NCBI RefSeq assembly: GCF_014650455.1
Contig: NZ_BMUZ01000014.1
Span: 62,001 to 126,000, forward strand
Reading direction: 5' to 3'
DNA: 64,000 nucleotides
Origin: Streptomyces xanthochromogenes
GTDB taxonomy: Bacteria; Actinomycetota; Actinomycetes; Streptomycetales; Streptomycetaceae
Position numbers and translations under genes: made by a program. Position 1 is the stretch's first letter. Each line of letters opens with the position of its first letter. Below, piece after piece: positions 25,270 to 35,703 of the stretch. The notes under the pieces are model-generated. The model ran no database searches and had not been told where the DNA came from. It worked only from the letters and a program-made list of their open reading frames with translations.

Positions 25270-26667
25270 GTGACCATTCGCCTGTACGACACCAGCGCCC
25301 GGCAGATTCGCGACTTCGTCCCGCTCACGCAGGGCTGTGTCTCGATCTACCTCTGTGGCGCCACTGTCCAGGCGGCCCCGCACATCGGACACATCCGGTC
25401 GGGGCTCAACTTCGACATCATGCGCCGCTGGTTCGAGTACCGCGGCTACGACGTCACGTTCATCCGCAACGTCACGGACATCGACGACAAGATCATCAAG
25501 AAGTCGGCCGAGCAGGGACGCCCCTGGTGGTCGATCGGCTACGAGAACGAGCGCGCGTTCAACGACGGCTACACCGCGCTCGGCTGCCTCGCGCCCACCT
25601 ACGAGCCGCGCGCGACCGGCCACATCACCGAGATGGTCGAGATGATGCGCGGTCTCATCGAGCGCGGCCACGCCTACGAGGCGGACGGCAGCGTCTACTT
25701 CGACGTGCGGTCCTTCCCCGAGTACCTGTCCCTGTCCAACCAGGACATCGACGACCTGCGCCAGCCCGACGAGGGCGTCGCCGGCAAGCGCGACCCGCGC
25801 GACTTCGCGATGTGGAAGGCCTCCAAGCCGGGCGAGCCCGACTGGGAGACCCCGTGGGGGCGCGGCCGGCCGGGCTGGCACCTGGAGTGCTCGGCGATGG
25901 CCCACAAGTACCTGGGCTCCGCGTTCGACATCCACGGCGGCGGCCTCGACCTGATCTTCCCGCACCACGAGAACGAGATCGCCCAGGCCAAGGCCTTCGG
26001 TGACGAGTTCGCCACGTACTGGGTGCACAACGCCTGGGTGACGATGTCCGGCGAGAAGATGTCGAAGTCGCTCGGGAACTCGGTGCTGGTCTCCGAGATG
26101 GTCAAGCAGTGGCGCCCGATCGTGCTCCGCTACTACCTGGGCACCCCGCACTACCGGTCGATGATCGAGTACAGCGAGGAGGCCCTGCGCGAGGCCGAGT
26201 CGGCGTTCGCGCGCATCGAGGGCTTCATCCAGCGGGTGGCGGAGAAGGCGGGGGGCGTCGTCGAGCCCGCCGCCCAGGTGCCGCTCGCGTTCGCCGAGGC
26301 CATGGACGACGACCTGGGCGTGCCCCAGGCCCTCGCGGTCGTCCACACCACGGTGCGCCAGGGCAACAGCGCGCTCGCCGCCGACGACAAGGAGGCCGCG
26401 ACCGCGCGCCTCGCCGAGGTCCGCGCCATGCTGGGCGTCCTCGGCCTGGACCCGCTGGACGCGCACTGGGCCGGCGAGACCGACCGCGGTGAGGATCTGC
26501 ACGGGGCCGTCGACACCCTGGTACGTCTGGTCCTGGAGCAGCGCGAAGCCGCCCGCTCCCGCAAGGACTGGGCGACCGCGGACGCGATCCGCGACCAGCT
26601 GACCCAGTCCGGCCTGGTGATCGAGGACAGCCCCAGCGGCCCCCGCTGGACGCTCGGTCCGCGCTGA
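25270..26667 (+). CDS. cysS: Cysteinyl-tRNA synthetase
   Basis: Charges tRNA-Cys. The 465-residue class I synthetase has the first zinc Cys in YLCGATVQAAPHIGHIRSG together with the HIGH motif, further zinc ligands in WHLECSAMA and GGLDLIFPHHENE, and the KMSKS loop in SGEKMSKSLGNS. The GTG at 25270 (VTIRLYDTSARQ) matches the usual start of the family; another GTG lies one codon before. It is followed by rlmB after 110 bases. Confidence 0.95.
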   Translation: MTIRLYDTSARQIRDFVPLTQGCVSIYLCGATVQAAPHIGHIRSGLNFDIMRRWFEYRGYDVTFIRNVTDIDDKIIKKSAEQGRPWWSIGYENERAFNDGYTALGCLAPTYEPRATGHITEMVEMMRGLIERGHAYEADGSVYFDVRSFPEYLSLSNQDIDDLRQPDEGVAGKRDPRDFAMWKASKPGEPDWETPWGRGRPGWHLECSAMAHKYLGSAFDIHGGGLDLIFPHHENEIAQAKAFGDEFATYWVHNAWVTMSGEKMSKSLGNSVLVSEMVKQWRPIVLRYYLGTPHYRSMIEYSEEALREAESAFARIEGFIQRVAEKAGGVVEPAAQVPLAFAEAMDDDLGVPQALAVVHTTVRQGNSALAADDKEAATARLAEVRAMLGVLGLDPLDAHWAGETDRGEDLHGAVDTLVRLVLEQREAARSRKDWATADAIRDQLTQSGLVIEDSPSGPRWTLGPR

Positions 26668-26777
26668 GCGGCAGCCTGATGTGCCGCCCGCGCGATCGGG
26701 CGGCACACTTCATATACGTACGTACACGATCTGCATCCGCATGTGGATCGCGGATTCACTGAGGAAATAGGTAGGTC

Positions 26778-27734
26778 ATGGCCGGGAACAGCCAGCGCAG
26801 GAACCGCCGCACGTCCAACAAGAAGGGCGCGACGGTCGGCAGCGGTGGCCAGCGGCGCCGGGGCCTGGAAGGCAAGGGCCCCACGCCCAAGGCCGAGGAC
26901 CGCAAGAAGCACAAGAAGAACCGCATCGCGACCGCGAAGGCCAGGCAGGCCGCGACCCGCCGTCCCGCGCCGCGGCGCGGCGGGTCCAAGGGCACGTCCG
27001 AGATGGTCGTGGGCCGCAACCCCGTCTTCGAGGCGCTGCGCGACGGCGTCCCGGCCACCACGCTCTACGTCCAGCAGTACATCGACAACGACGAGCGGGT
27101 CCGTGAGGCCCTCCAGCTCGCCGGCGAGCGCGGCAACATCAACCTGATGGAGGCCCCGCGCGCCGAGCTCGACCGGATGACCAACGGGCTCAACCACCAG
27201 GGCCTCGTCCTCCAGGTCCCGCCGTACGAGTACGCGGAGCCGCAGGACCTCACAGCCGCCGCGTACGACAACGGCGAGGACCCGCTGATCGTCGCGCTCG
27301 ACGGCGTGACCGACCCGCGCAACCTCGGCGCCATCGTCCGCTCCACCTCCGCCTTCGGCGGCCACGGCGTGGTCGTGCCCGAGCGGCGTGCGGCCGGCAT
27401 GACGGCGGGCGCCTGGAAGTCGTCCGCGGGCACCGCGGCGCGTACGCCGGTCTCCCGCGTCACCAACCTGACGCGCGCCCTTGAGGCGTACAAGAAGGAA
27501 GGCCTCACGATCGTCGGTCTGGCGGCCGACGGCGAGCACACCGTCGAGGAGCTGGAGCAGATCGCGGGCCCCGTCGTCATCGTGATCGGCAGCGAGGGCA
27601 AGGGACTTGGCCGGCTCGTCGGCGAGACCTGCGACTACCGCGTGCGGATCTCGATGCCGGGCGGCGCCGAGTCCCTCAACGCCGGTGTGGCGGCGGGCAT
27701 CGTGCTCTACGAGGCGGCCCGCCGACGCGCCTGA
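26778..27734 (+). CDS. rlmB: 23S rRNA 2'-O-ribose methyltransferase RlmB (SpoU family)
   Basis: Methylates a guanosine of the 23S rRNA peptidyl-transferase region. The 318-residue protein begins with a 75-residue Lys/Arg/Gly-rich tail, common in actinobacterial copies, then the substrate-binding domain (MVVGRNPVFEALRDGVPATT), and the knotted SPOUT domain with VALDGVTDPRNLGAIVRST, VIVIGSEGKGLGRLV and ISMPGGAESLNAGVAAGIVL, the three SpoU motifs. The ATG has an AGGTAG site. Base specificity is inferred from the family. Confidence 0.9.
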   Translation: MAGNSQRRNRRTSNKKGATVGSGGQRRRGLEGKGPTPKAEDRKKHKKNRIATAKARQAATRRPAPRRGGSKGTSEMVVGRNPVFEALRDGVPATTLYVQQYIDNDERVREALQLAGERGNINLMEAPRAELDRMTNGLNHQGLVLQVPPYEYAEPQDLTAAAYDNGEDPLIVALDGVTDPRNLGAIVRSTSAFGGHGVVVPERRAAGMTAGAWKSSAGTAARTPVSRVTNLTRALEAYKKEGLTIVGLAADGEHTVEELEQIAGPVVIVIGSEGKGLGRLVGETCDYRVRISMPGGAESLNAGVAAGIVLYEAARRRA

Positions 27735-27744
27735 TGTGGGTGAT

Positions 27745-27779
27745 CTTGACGGGTCTCGGACAGATTCGGACCCGTCAAG
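27745..27779 (+). terminator. Terminator after rlmB
   Basis: CTTGACGGGTC and GACCCGTCAAG form an 11-base stem around a 13-base loop, ten bases after the rlmB stop. Confidence 0.7.
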
Positions 27780-27809
27780 CAGTGTCCTAAACACCCGTCA
27801 CTCGGTTAG

Positions 27810-29309
27810 ATGAGTGTGGACACCAGAACGCCCCGGCCCGGGTTCGACGACCAGCCTGCCCTGAGCATGGCCAAGGTGGACTGCGACCCCGCGCAGGTCA
27901 TCGTCAACCACGCGAGTTTCAGGGTGCAGCTTGCCCCCAAGTCGCTGCCGAAGCCCGTCATTTCGAGCACCGCGGTGCGCCGCAGGGCGCCCGTGGTGTG
28001 GAGCGGCAAGTCGGCGCCGGGGGCGAGCGGACTGCTGCAGGCGGTCCGCGCCACCTCCGTCGGCGGCGGTGGCGCGAGCTACGACACCGGCGCGACGCAG
28101 ACCATCCCACGCATCTCCGTCGACGACACGATGCCGACGCCGCTGGTCACCGGACCCGGCGCCGGGCCGGAGACCGCACTGCTCCCGCAGATGCGCACGC
28201 CGTACGGTCAACAGCCCTATGCCCAGGGCGAGTTCGAGGACTACGACGAGCTCGACGGCGGCACCGACGACGGCTCGCCCGCCAAGCGGCGCGGCGCCGA
28301 CCCCGTCCGGCACGCCTACTACCCGGGCCGCCGGATGAACCTCGGCGTCGTGCTGCTCCCGCTGCGCGTCTTCCTCGGCTTCATCTCCGTGTACGCGGGC
28401 ATGGGCAAGCTGTGCGACCCCGTCTACTTCGACGGCGGCGAGCGCGGTTCGATGGTCAAGTGGCTCAATTCGCTGCACCCTTGGGCACTCGCCGAGCCCC
28501 TGCGCGACTTCGCCCTCCAGCACCCCGTGGGCGCGGGCCTGACCGTCGCCTTCCTCCAAGTCGTCGTCGGCGTACTGACGATGCTCGGCCTGTGGCAGCG
28601 GGTGGCCGCCGTGTTCGGCGCGCTGCTCTCGGCGGCCCTGCTCGTGACGGTCAGTTGGCAGACCGTACGCGCCAACGACGCGCCCGACATCATCTACCTC
28701 GCCGCCTGGTCCCCGCTGATCATCGCGGGCGCCCCGGTGTACTCCCTGGACGCGCGCCTGGCCGGCGAGGCCTGGCGCAAGCTCGGCCCGCGCTCCGAAC
28801 TCTGGGAACTGCGGCGGCGGGTGCTGCGCCGCGGCCTCGTGATGACGACCGTCGTCATCGGCCTCACCCTGACCACCGGTGCACTGCTCGGCGGCGCGGT
28901 CCGCTCCACCACCGTGGTGACCGTGCCGGGGCCCGACGACGACCCGACCAACTACCTGCCCGGCACCCCACTGCCGAGCGAGACCGGCCCGGCGCTCGCG
29001 CCGCGTACGACCCCCAGGGCGGTCAAGCCCTCGCCCAAGGCGAAGAGTTCGGCGAGCCCGTCCGCCAAGGCGTCCAAGAAGCCGAAGGCGCACCAGACGG
29101 CCACGGCGGGCACCACCGGGCAGCCCAGCCACTCGGCCGGCACCGGCGGCCACTCCCCCTCCCACCACCGGGGCACCACGCCCCAGGCCCCGGCGGCGCC
29201 CACCAGCGCGGGCCCGACGTCCTCGGGCGGTACGGGTTCCAGCGGTGGCGGCGGCACGACGGGCGGTGGCGGCGGCGCCCGCAACCCGATCGGCGGCCTT
29301 CTGGGCTGA
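27810..29309 (+). CDS. DoxX-family membrane protein with long tails
   Basis: Membrane protein of 499 residues. The N-terminal 170 residues are soluble and unlike known domains. Four hydrophobic segments between about 175 and 370 fit the DoxX fold: VVLLPLRVFLGFISVYAGMG, VGAGLTVAFLQVVVGVLTML, VAAVFGALLSAALLVTV and GLVMTTVVIGLTLTTGAL. The C-terminal 130 residues are Pro/Ser/Thr/Lys- then Gly-rich and probably outside the membrane. DoxX proteins are tied to redox balance and oxidative stress, often with mycothiol or thiosulfate enzymes; the role here is unknown. It is probably a single gene, bounded by two terminators. Confidence 0.8.
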   Translation: MSVDTRTPRPGFDDQPALSMAKVDCDPAQVIVNHASFRVQLAPKSLPKPVISSTAVRRRAPVVWSGKSAPGASGLLQAVRATSVGGGGASYDTGATQTIPRISVDDTMPTPLVTGPGAGPETALLPQMRTPYGQQPYAQGEFEDYDELDGGTDDGSPAKRRGADPVRHAYYPGRRMNLGVVLLPLRVFLGFISVYAGMGKLCDPVYFDGGERGSMVKWLNSLHPWALAEPLRDFALQHPVGAGLTVAFLQVVVGVLTMLGLWQRVAAVFGALLSAALLVTVSWQTVRANDAPDIIYLAAWSPLIIAGAPVYSLDARLAGEAWRKLGPRSELWELRRRVLRRGLVMTTVVIGLTLTTGALLGGAVRSTTVVTVPGPDDDPTNYLPGTPLPSETGPALAPRTTPRAVKPSPKAKSSASPSAKASKKPKAHQTATAGTTGQPSHSAGTGGHSPSHHRGTTPQAPAAPTSAGPTSSGGTGSSGGGGTTGGGGGARNPIGGLLG

Positions 29310-29321
29310 CGCCCCAACACA

Positions 29322-29360
29322 CAGCAGGGGCCGGACACTTGAGGTGTCCGGCCCCTGCTG
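29322..29360 (+). terminator. Terminator after the DoxX gene
   Basis: CAGCAGGGGCCGGACA and TGTCCGGCCCCTGCTG pair exactly (16 bases) around a seven-base loop. Confidence 0.85.
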
Positions 29361-29437
29361 CGCGTGGTCCTGCCGGTAAGTGGCGCCAGCGGCAAGGAAG
29401 TTGCCGAGCCTCGCATGGAGACTGACGCAAACAGCCC

Positions 29438-30169
29438 TCAACTACCCTCGCGCGACAGCTCCTTGGCGGCTTCGGTGAGGTCCTTGACGGTGTCGATGGC
29501 GCGCCAGTACGCCCCCTGCGGCAGCGGGAAGCCGGCCAGGCGGCGTTCGCGGGCGAGGCGGGGGAAGGTGGTGCGCTCGTGGTCGCCTACGTCGGGCAGC
29601 ATCGCGGTGAAGGCCGCTGAGAAGACGTACACGCCCGCGTTGATGAGATAGGGCGAGGGCGGGGACTCGATGAAGTCCGTGATGTGGCCGAAGGCGTCGG
29701 TCTCGACGGCGCCCCAGGGGATGCGGGGGCGGGCCAGGGCCAGGGTGGCGGTCGCGTCGCGCTCGCCGTGGAAGGAGGCCATCTCGCGGAGCGAGAAGCG
29801 CGTCCAGATGTCGCCGTTGGTGGCGTACCAGGGCTGGTCGACGTGCGGCAGCGAGGCCGCCGCGTACTTGAGGCCGCCGCCCCGGCCCAGCGGCTCGTCC
29901 TCGACGACCGTGGTGACGCGCAGCGGCAGATCGGCCTTCGCCAGCCAGTCCTTCAGGACGTCGGCGAGGTGGCCGCAGGAGACCACGGCGTCAGTGACGC
30001 CCTCGGCGGCCAGCCAGGCGAGCTGATGGCCGATGATCGGGACCCCGGTGCCCGGGATCTCGACCATCGGCTTGGGGCGGTCGTCCGTGTAGGGCCGGAG
30101 CCGTGAGCCCTGGCCGCCCGCCAGAACCACGGCCTGGGTCGGAAAAGTCGCAGTCGTGCTCGCAGTCAT
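29438..30169 (-). CDS. Sugar-phosphate nucleotidyltransferase
   Basis: NTP transferase of 243 residues that should activate a sugar 1-phosphate. The nucleotide-binding start is QAVVLAGGQGSRLRPYTDDR with KPMVEIPG, the usual Lys in the second half; VVEDEPLGRGGGLKYA and WYATNGDIW are the catalytic and metal-binding regions, with Asp in NGDI. It is shorter than glucose-1-phosphate thymidylyltransferases and closest in build to mannose-1-phosphate guanylyltransferase-like or MurNAc-1-phosphate uridylyltransferase enzymes. The sugar cannot be assigned. Its start lies 33 bases beyond the stop of a small secreted-protein gene in the same direction. Confidence 0.8.
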   Translation of the reverse strand: MTASTTATFPTQAVVLAGGQGSRLRPYTDDRPKPMVEIPGTGVPIIGHQLAWLAAEGVTDAVVSCGHLADVLKDWLAKADLPLRVTTVVEDEPLGRGGGLKYAAASLPHVDQPWYATNGDIWTRFSLREMASFHGERDATATLALARPRIPWGAVETDAFGHITDFIESPPSPYLINAGVYVFSAAFTAMLPDVGDHERTTFPRLARERRLAGFPLPQGAYWRAIDTVKDLTEAAKELSREGS

Positions 30170-30202
30170 GCGGTGAACGATAGGCGTCCCCGCAGCGGGA
30201 CG

Positions 30203-30610
30203 TCACCGCTCCTGGGCCACGCCGGAGGCGAAGGAGGTGTCGCAGACGGGGCGGGAGAACGACTGGGCCTTCACGGGGCCGTAGTGCTCCACTGCGGCCC
30301 TGCCGAGCGCGCGGGCGATGGACATGCAGTGCTGGGCGAGCGAGGGACGGTGCTCGACCTCGCGCTGGAGGTGGGTCAGCGCGGTGCCGGGGTCCTTCTC
30401 CTGGAGCTCGGTCAGGAGCGCGTCGCGCAGCACGTCCTGCGGGGCGCGGGACTTGGCGCGTACGGAGACGTTCTCGGAGGAGGCGGTCAGGATCTGCGAT
30501 TCGTTTCCGGCCCAGTTGACCCGGGTGACCGCGAGCGTCCCGGAGAGGACGAGGACGACGGGCAGGACGAGGGCGAGAGTTCGGCCGATTCGGCGGGCTG
30601 TGTGCGTCAC
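30203..30610 (-). CDS. Small exported protein, unknown
   Basis: Protein of 135 residues with a GTG start. An N-terminal hydrophobic segment (TLALVLPVVLVLSGTLAV) is a signal peptide or anchor; the rest is mainly helical (PQDVLRDALLTELQEKDPGT, CMSIARALGRAAVEHYG) with two Cys about forty residues apart. It lies just upstream of the nucleotidyltransferase gene, same strand. No family recognised. Confidence 0.65.
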   Translation of the reverse strand: MTHTARRIGRTLALVLPVVLVLSGTLAVTRVNWAGNESQILTASSENVSVRAKSRAPQDVLRDALLTELQEKDPGTALTHLQREVEHRPSLAQHCMSIARALGRAAVEHYGPVKAQSFSRPVCDTSFASGVAQER

Positions 30611-30820
30611 GGAGGCGAGCGTAGCGGGGAGTGATGATTTGGCGACATTTAGTCACTCTGTCGGGGGATGGTTCGACGTCGTTTTTCGAATGGCGTGTTG
30701 ACGAACACGATTCGAAATGGCCGGTGTGCCGGGGTATTTGTCGACAACCGGCTGCGGCCCCGCACTCGCGTGCGGGGCCGCCACAACCGTAGACCCCCTG
30801 GTGGCGGCCGCCTCACGGTC

Positions 30821-31957
<1,137 letters not shown>

Positions 31958-32328
31958 GACTGATGTGTCCCTTCACCGGCAGGAACGTGCCGGACGATCC
32001 GAGTAGAGGGAGAAGTGGTTTAGTCCACCTGGGTGGGCTGGGTCAGGACGCTACCTGGGGATGCCCCGCTTGTCAGCAGCCCGACGCCGACCAATTCCGG
32101 GGGGCCGGCCCCGACCACGCCGCCTTTGCCGCCCTGGCCAGCCCGGCCCCGCGGGCGCCTCCGCGCCGGTCCTGCTGAGGCCGACCGCCTTGGTCCCGCC
32201 CGGGCCGGTCGTGCCGGCTGCCTTGGTCCCGCCGGGTCCGGTCGACCGGGTCCTGTCGGGCACCCGCTGCCCGCCCGACCAAATTTCCTGGCCGCACTCG
32301 CACGCGCGTTGGTTACACTTCACGGGTT
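31958..32328. other. Intergenic between msiK and tRNA-Thr
   Basis: Gene-free. Around 32185-32255 two near-copies of CCTTGGTCCCGCC(C/G)GG occur. The msiK promoter and the tRNA promoter must lie here; TTGGTTACACTT at 32309-32320 just before the tRNA contains a possible -10. Nothing else is seen. Confidence 0.3.
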
Positions 32329-32405
32329 GCCTCCTTAGCTCAGCTGGCCAGAGCACCGCTCTTGTAAAGCGGGGGTCGTCGGTTCGAACCCGACAGGGGG
32401 CTCCA
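32329..32405 (+). tRNA. tRNA-Thr(TGT), site of element integration
   Basis: The full cloverleaf folds: acceptor GCCTCCT with AGGGGGC, D-arm GCTC/GAGC, anticodon arm CCGCT-CTTGTAA-AGCGG with anticodon TGT, and T-arm GTCGG-TTCGAAC-CCGAC; CCA is encoded. An integrase gene pointing towards its 3' end starts the integrated element directly to the right, so the tRNA 3' half is the probable attL. Confidence 0.95.
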
Positions 32406-32418
32406 GGCAGGAGACGCG

Positions 32419-32450
32419 AAGGCCCCCAACCGAGCATGGTTGGGGGCCTT
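32419..32450. terminator. Terminator between tRNA-Thr and int
   Basis: AAGGCCCCCAACC and GGTTGGGGGCCTT form a 13-base stem with a short loop; TTT follows on the plus strand. It can stop the tRNA transcript and the convergent int transcript. Confidence 0.8.
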
Positions 32451-32468
32451 TGGCATCCACGCCTGACA

Positions 32469-33647
32469 TCAACGCGGTTGATCACTCCCGGACGACGTGT
32501 CCCGCCCCGGGCGACGCCTGAGCAGCCGGTCCATGTGGCTGATGGCCTCGCGCTGGGTGTCCTGGACGACGTGCGTGTACACGTCCATGGTGAGGCTGAT
32601 CTGGGAGTGGCCGAGGATCTCCATCACAACGCGGGGCGCGACTCCGGCCGCGGTGAGCAGGGTCGCGCACCCGTGCCGGGCGTCGTGCAGCCGGACGACG
32701 CGGAGGCCGGCGGCCGCGGAGACCCGCACGAAGGACCGGTGCACGTTGCGCGGCTCGACCGGGCGGCCGGTCCGGGTGGTGAAGACGTACCCGGTCTCCT
32801 GCCAGGCCGCACCAGCACTGGCGCGGGCGGCGGCCTGGCGCATGCGGTGCCAACGCAGGGGAGCGATGCATATGGCGGGGAGCGGAAGCGCCCGGCTGCG
32901 ACGCCCTTTCGTCTCGTCGTTGTAGAGCAGGCCGCGTCGGCGCTGGAGCTGCTGCCGCACGGTCAACGTCCGCTGGTCCAGGTCGATGTCGGACCAGCGC
33001 AGGCCGACGAGTTCGCCCCGGCGCAGCCCCATGGCGATGGCGAGGACGAAGGCGGCGTAGAGCGGGTCGGGTCGGGCGGCGGAGAGGAAGGCCAGGGTCT
33101 CGTCGAGGGACCACGGGCTCAGCTCACGCGGCTTCGGGCGCGGTGGTTCGACGAGCTTGGCCACGTTGCGCGTGATCATTTCCTCCCGGCAGGCGGCGGA
33201 GAGAGCCGACCGCAGGACCCGATGCGATTCCTTCGCGGTGGCCGCGGTGGTCTTCTTCTCCAGCTGGAGGAGGAAGCGCCGCACGTCGGCTGTCCCGAGG
33301 GACTCCAGCCGCTTCCCGCCGATCATCGGGGAGAGGTAGAGCCGGACGTGCGCCTCGTACTTGTCGTACGTGCTGAGCTTGCGGCGCGGCTTCACGACGC
33401 TCTCCAGCCAGAAGGACAGCCACTCGGAGAGCTTGGCCGACCGGGTGGGCACCGGGGTGCCGCTCGCGACCTTGTCGAGGAATTCGCGGCGCTTGGCGTC
33501 GCACTCCTCCCAGGTCTTGCCGTACGCGAACTTACGGGCCCGGGTGCCGTCCGGCTGGAGGACGTAGACCGCGCACTGATAGCGGCCGTCCTTGCGCTTG
33601 GTGATCGTGCCCGCGCCATTGGGGTTGCGTTTGCGCTGGGTGGCCAT
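32469..33647 (-). CDS. int: Tyrosine site-specific integrase of the AICE
   Basis: Integrates and, with Xis, excises the element at tRNA-Thr. The 392-residue protein has the N-terminal arm-binding region (GAGTITKRKDGRYQCAVYV), a core-binding domain (about 65-165) and the catalytic domain with Arg in MGLRRGELVGLRW, the His-x-x-Arg in RLHDARHGCATLL, and the LGHSQISLTMDVYTHVV block with the second His and the nucleophile Tyr. All catalytic residues are present. The ATG overlaps the xis stop by one base (TGATG). Confidence 0.93.
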   Translation of the reverse strand: MATQRKRNPNGAGTITKRKDGRYQCAVYVLQPDGTRARKFAYGKTWEECDAKRREFLDKVASGTPVPTRSAKLSEWLSFWLESVVKPRRKLSTYDKYEAHVRLYLSPMIGGKRLESLGTADVRRFLLQLEKKTTAATAKESHRVLRSALSAACREEMITRNVAKLVEPPRPKPRELSPWSLDETLAFLSAARPDPLYAAFVLAIAMGLRRGELVGLRWSDIDLDQRTLTVRQQLQRRRGLLYNDETKGRRSRALPLPAICIAPLRWHRMRQAAARASAGAAWQETGYVFTTRTGRPVEPRNVHRSFVRVSAAAGLRVVRLHDARHGCATLLTAAGVAPRVVMEILGHSQISLTMDVYTHVVQDTQREAISHMDRLLRRRPGRDTSSGSDQPR

Positions 33648-33841
33648 CAGGCAGCCTCCTCGATCTGCCCGAGGATGAAGGCGCTGACGGAGTCGAGCGG
33701 GATGCGGCGCGACCCATCGATCTTGATCGAGACCAGGCGGTGCGAGCGGATGAGGTCGTAGACCTTGGAGCGCCCGAGCCTGAGCCTGGACATGACTTCG
33801 GTGACGGTCAGCAGCTCGGCGGTGGTGGTCGCGGTGGTCAC
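33647..33841 (-). CDS. xis: Excisionase, MerR-like HTH
   Basis: Small DNA-binding protein of 64 residues needed to turn integrase towards excision. A single winged/MerR-like HTH fills it: LTVTEVMSRLRLGRSKVYDL, RSHRLVSIKIDGSRRIPLDS. The GTG overlaps the repSA stop as GTGA, and its own stop overlaps int, so rep, xis and int form one coupled unit, as in pSAM2. Confidence 0.88.
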   Translation of the reverse strand: MTTATTTAELLTVTEVMSRLRLGRSKVYDLIRSHRLVSIKIDGSRRIPLDSVSAFILGQIEEAA

Positions 33842-35268
33842 GCTGCGGCTCCTTCCAGGGCGAGTTGGGCGGGCAGCTCCTCGCGGGCGGTCTCGCGGTT
33901 GAGCTGGAGCGTGCGGGCGATGGTCGCGGCGAGGGCCGACTCGCCGGGGGTGTGGCCGTGGCCCGCGTACTGCCAGTCGCGCAGGACGAGGACGGTGTCC
34001 GGCTCGCGGTCCTCCAGACCGAGAGCTTCCCGCTCTTGTGCGGCGCGGAAGTCGGCGCGGGCCTGGCGGAGTTCGCCGAGCGTCGTCGAGTAGCGGCGCG
34101 ACTTCGAGGAGAAGTGGCCCCGGAACCCGAGCATGTGAGCCCACGCCCAGAGACGCCGCTCGGGGTAGAGCGGATCGAGGAGCTTGCAGGCTTCGATCAG
34201 GCGCCGGGCGTGCTCGGGGAGGTCGTGGCGGTCGAGCTCGGCCGGCTCGCCGATGCGGCGGTCCAACGTGCCGGTGTTCTCGGCGGCCTTGGTGGCGTAC
34301 TTGGCGACGTAGGAGGCCACCGCCTGCTCCGTGATGTCCGACCCGTCGCCGAAGGCCTTGATGGGGCGTACGTCGAGCTGTGGGCCCCACTGGAAGGTGC
34401 GGGCCGGTTGGCCGTCGGCCGCCGGTACGGAGACGGACGTGTAGCCGTGTGCTGCGGCGGCGTGAATGGCGTCGGTGAGCAACGCGACCGTGGCCCAGGA
34501 CGGCGGCGGCGTTCCGGGTCCGTCCGGGCCGTCGACGCGGATCACAGCGTGGAAGTGCACGGCACCGCGCTTCTGGAACTCCGCGACCTTGCCGTAGGAG
34601 ACGCGGGCCGATTCCTTCAACTCGCGCTGCGTCACCCCGGCACGCGAGGCCAGCTCTCGGCGCAGTCGGGTCGTGAAGCGCATCCACAGGCCGCCCGCGT
34701 GGTTGTTGAAAAGCACCGCGGCCGCGTAGTCGTACGTCCTCGGGTCGAGGGCCGTGCCCAGCGCGGGGTCGTCCGTGGCATGGGCAATACCGCAGCAGCA
34801 GACTCCGCGGCCAGGGCGGTTGTGGACCGGTCCGAAGGACGGGGCGGTGAGGGTGGCGAAGACGCGCGGGTGATCCCGGACCGTGTCGGGAACGTCTCGG
34901 CGGTCGTCCCCGGTGAGCCCAGCGCGGATGAGTTGGTAGGTGTCGCCCGCGTACGTCCAGGCGCACGAAGGGCAGCGGGAGGCACGGCGGTTGCCGCAGG
35001 CAACGCGGAGCCGGCCGCCCGGTTCCGTGCTGGTGGAGTACGAGTGCAGCGTCTCTCCGGTCGTCCTGTCCTTGGTGAGAGTCCAGCCGGTGAGGTGTAC
35101 GGGGTCGGAGCAGCCGCCGGTGCGGCGGACCTGGTCCTGCCAACGGTCGAAGTCGGGGGCGGAGGCCACTCTCAACAGGTCTCCGAGGGTGATCGGGTCG
35201 AGGGGCGGTGCAGTTACGGGCGACTCCCGTGTGCGGAGGCGTCGGTCGGGTGCGGTGGGGTGAGCCAT
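33838..35268 (-). CDS. repSA: Rolling-circle replication initiator RepSA-like
   Basis: Starts replication of the excised circle. The 476-residue protein resembles RepSA of pSAM2. It has a Cys-rich early region (CGNRRASRCPSCAWTYAGDT, then GVCCCGIAH), the HUH metal motif in KRGAVHFHAVIRVDG and a candidate nucleophile Tyr in ASYVAKYATK. Lengths and order fit the family. It is the first of three coupled genes (repSA, xis, int). The double-strand origin was not located. Confidence 0.88.
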   Translation of the reverse strand: MAHPTAPDRRLRTRESPVTAPPLDPITLGDLLRVASAPDFDRWQDQVRRTGGCSDPVHLTGWTLTKDRTTGETLHSYSTSTEPGGRLRVACGNRRASRCPSCAWTYAGDTYQLIRAGLTGDDRRDVPDTVRDHPRVFATLTAPSFGPVHNRPGRGVCCCGIAHATDDPALGTALDPRTYDYAAAVLFNNHAGGLWMRFTTRLRRELASRAGVTQRELKESARVSYGKVAEFQKRGAVHFHAVIRVDGPDGPGTPPPSWATVALLTDAIHAAAAHGYTSVSVPAADGQPARTFQWGPQLDVRPIKAFGDGSDITEQAVASYVAKYATKAAENTGTLDRRIGEPAELDRHDLPEHARRLIEACKLLDPLYPERRLWAWAHMLGFRGHFSSKSRRYSTTLGELRQARADFRAAQEREALGLEDREPDTVLVLRDWQYAGHGHTPGESALAATIARTLQLNRETAREELPAQLALEGAAA

Positions 35269-35356
35269 GCTGGAGGTTCCTTCGGTTCTCGGATCGGAGG
35301 GCGTACGGCTCCCGGGCGGCGGATGCTTGGCGGTATCGAGGCCGCCCGGGGGCCGG

Positions 35357-35680
35357 TCAGCGGTGCTTCGTGGTGGTGCTCATCAGGGAGCGGACGACCA
35401 AGGCGCACACGGCGAGGCTGACGCCGGTGAGGGCGACCGCGAGCAGCATCGAGACCAGGACGGCGCCGAGCACCAGGACCACGGCCGTCCCGCCGCCGAC
35501 GAGGGCGACGACGGCGCCGGGGGTGAGCTGGATGGCAGCCCGGGAGGGTGCGGGAGTCGGTACGACGGCCGGTACGGGGTGCTGGGCGGTGACGGCCGGT
35601 ACGGTCCGTTCGACGGTGACGGTCGGCGGAATGACGAGGCCGGACGGCTGGGGCATGGTCGGGACCTTGGGACGGAACAT
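35357..35680 (-). CDS. SpdB-like spread protein
   Basis: Membrane protein of 107 residues. After a Pro/Thr/Val-rich N-terminal half, two hydrophobic segments follow (GAVVALVGGGTAVVLVLGAV and SMLLAVALTGVSLAVCALVV). Size, make-up and place between rep and tra fit the Spd proteins that help plasmids spread within the mycelium. The ATG at 35680 has GGGGA ahead of it. Exact Spd type is uncertain. Confidence 0.7.
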   Translation of the reverse strand: MFRPKVPTMPQPSGLVIPPTVTVERTVPAVTAQHPVPAVVPTPAPSRAAIQLTPGAVVALVGGGTAVVLVLGAVLVSMLLAVALTGVSLAVCALVVRSLMSTTTKHR

Positions 35681-35703
35681 GGTGAGTCCCCTTTCTCGGA
35701 TGG

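Noticed and set aside
32185..32255. Plus-strand Pro-rich frame before the tRNA as a gene
   Set aside because: It arises from two near-repeats of G+C-rich DNA and lacks a ribosome site.
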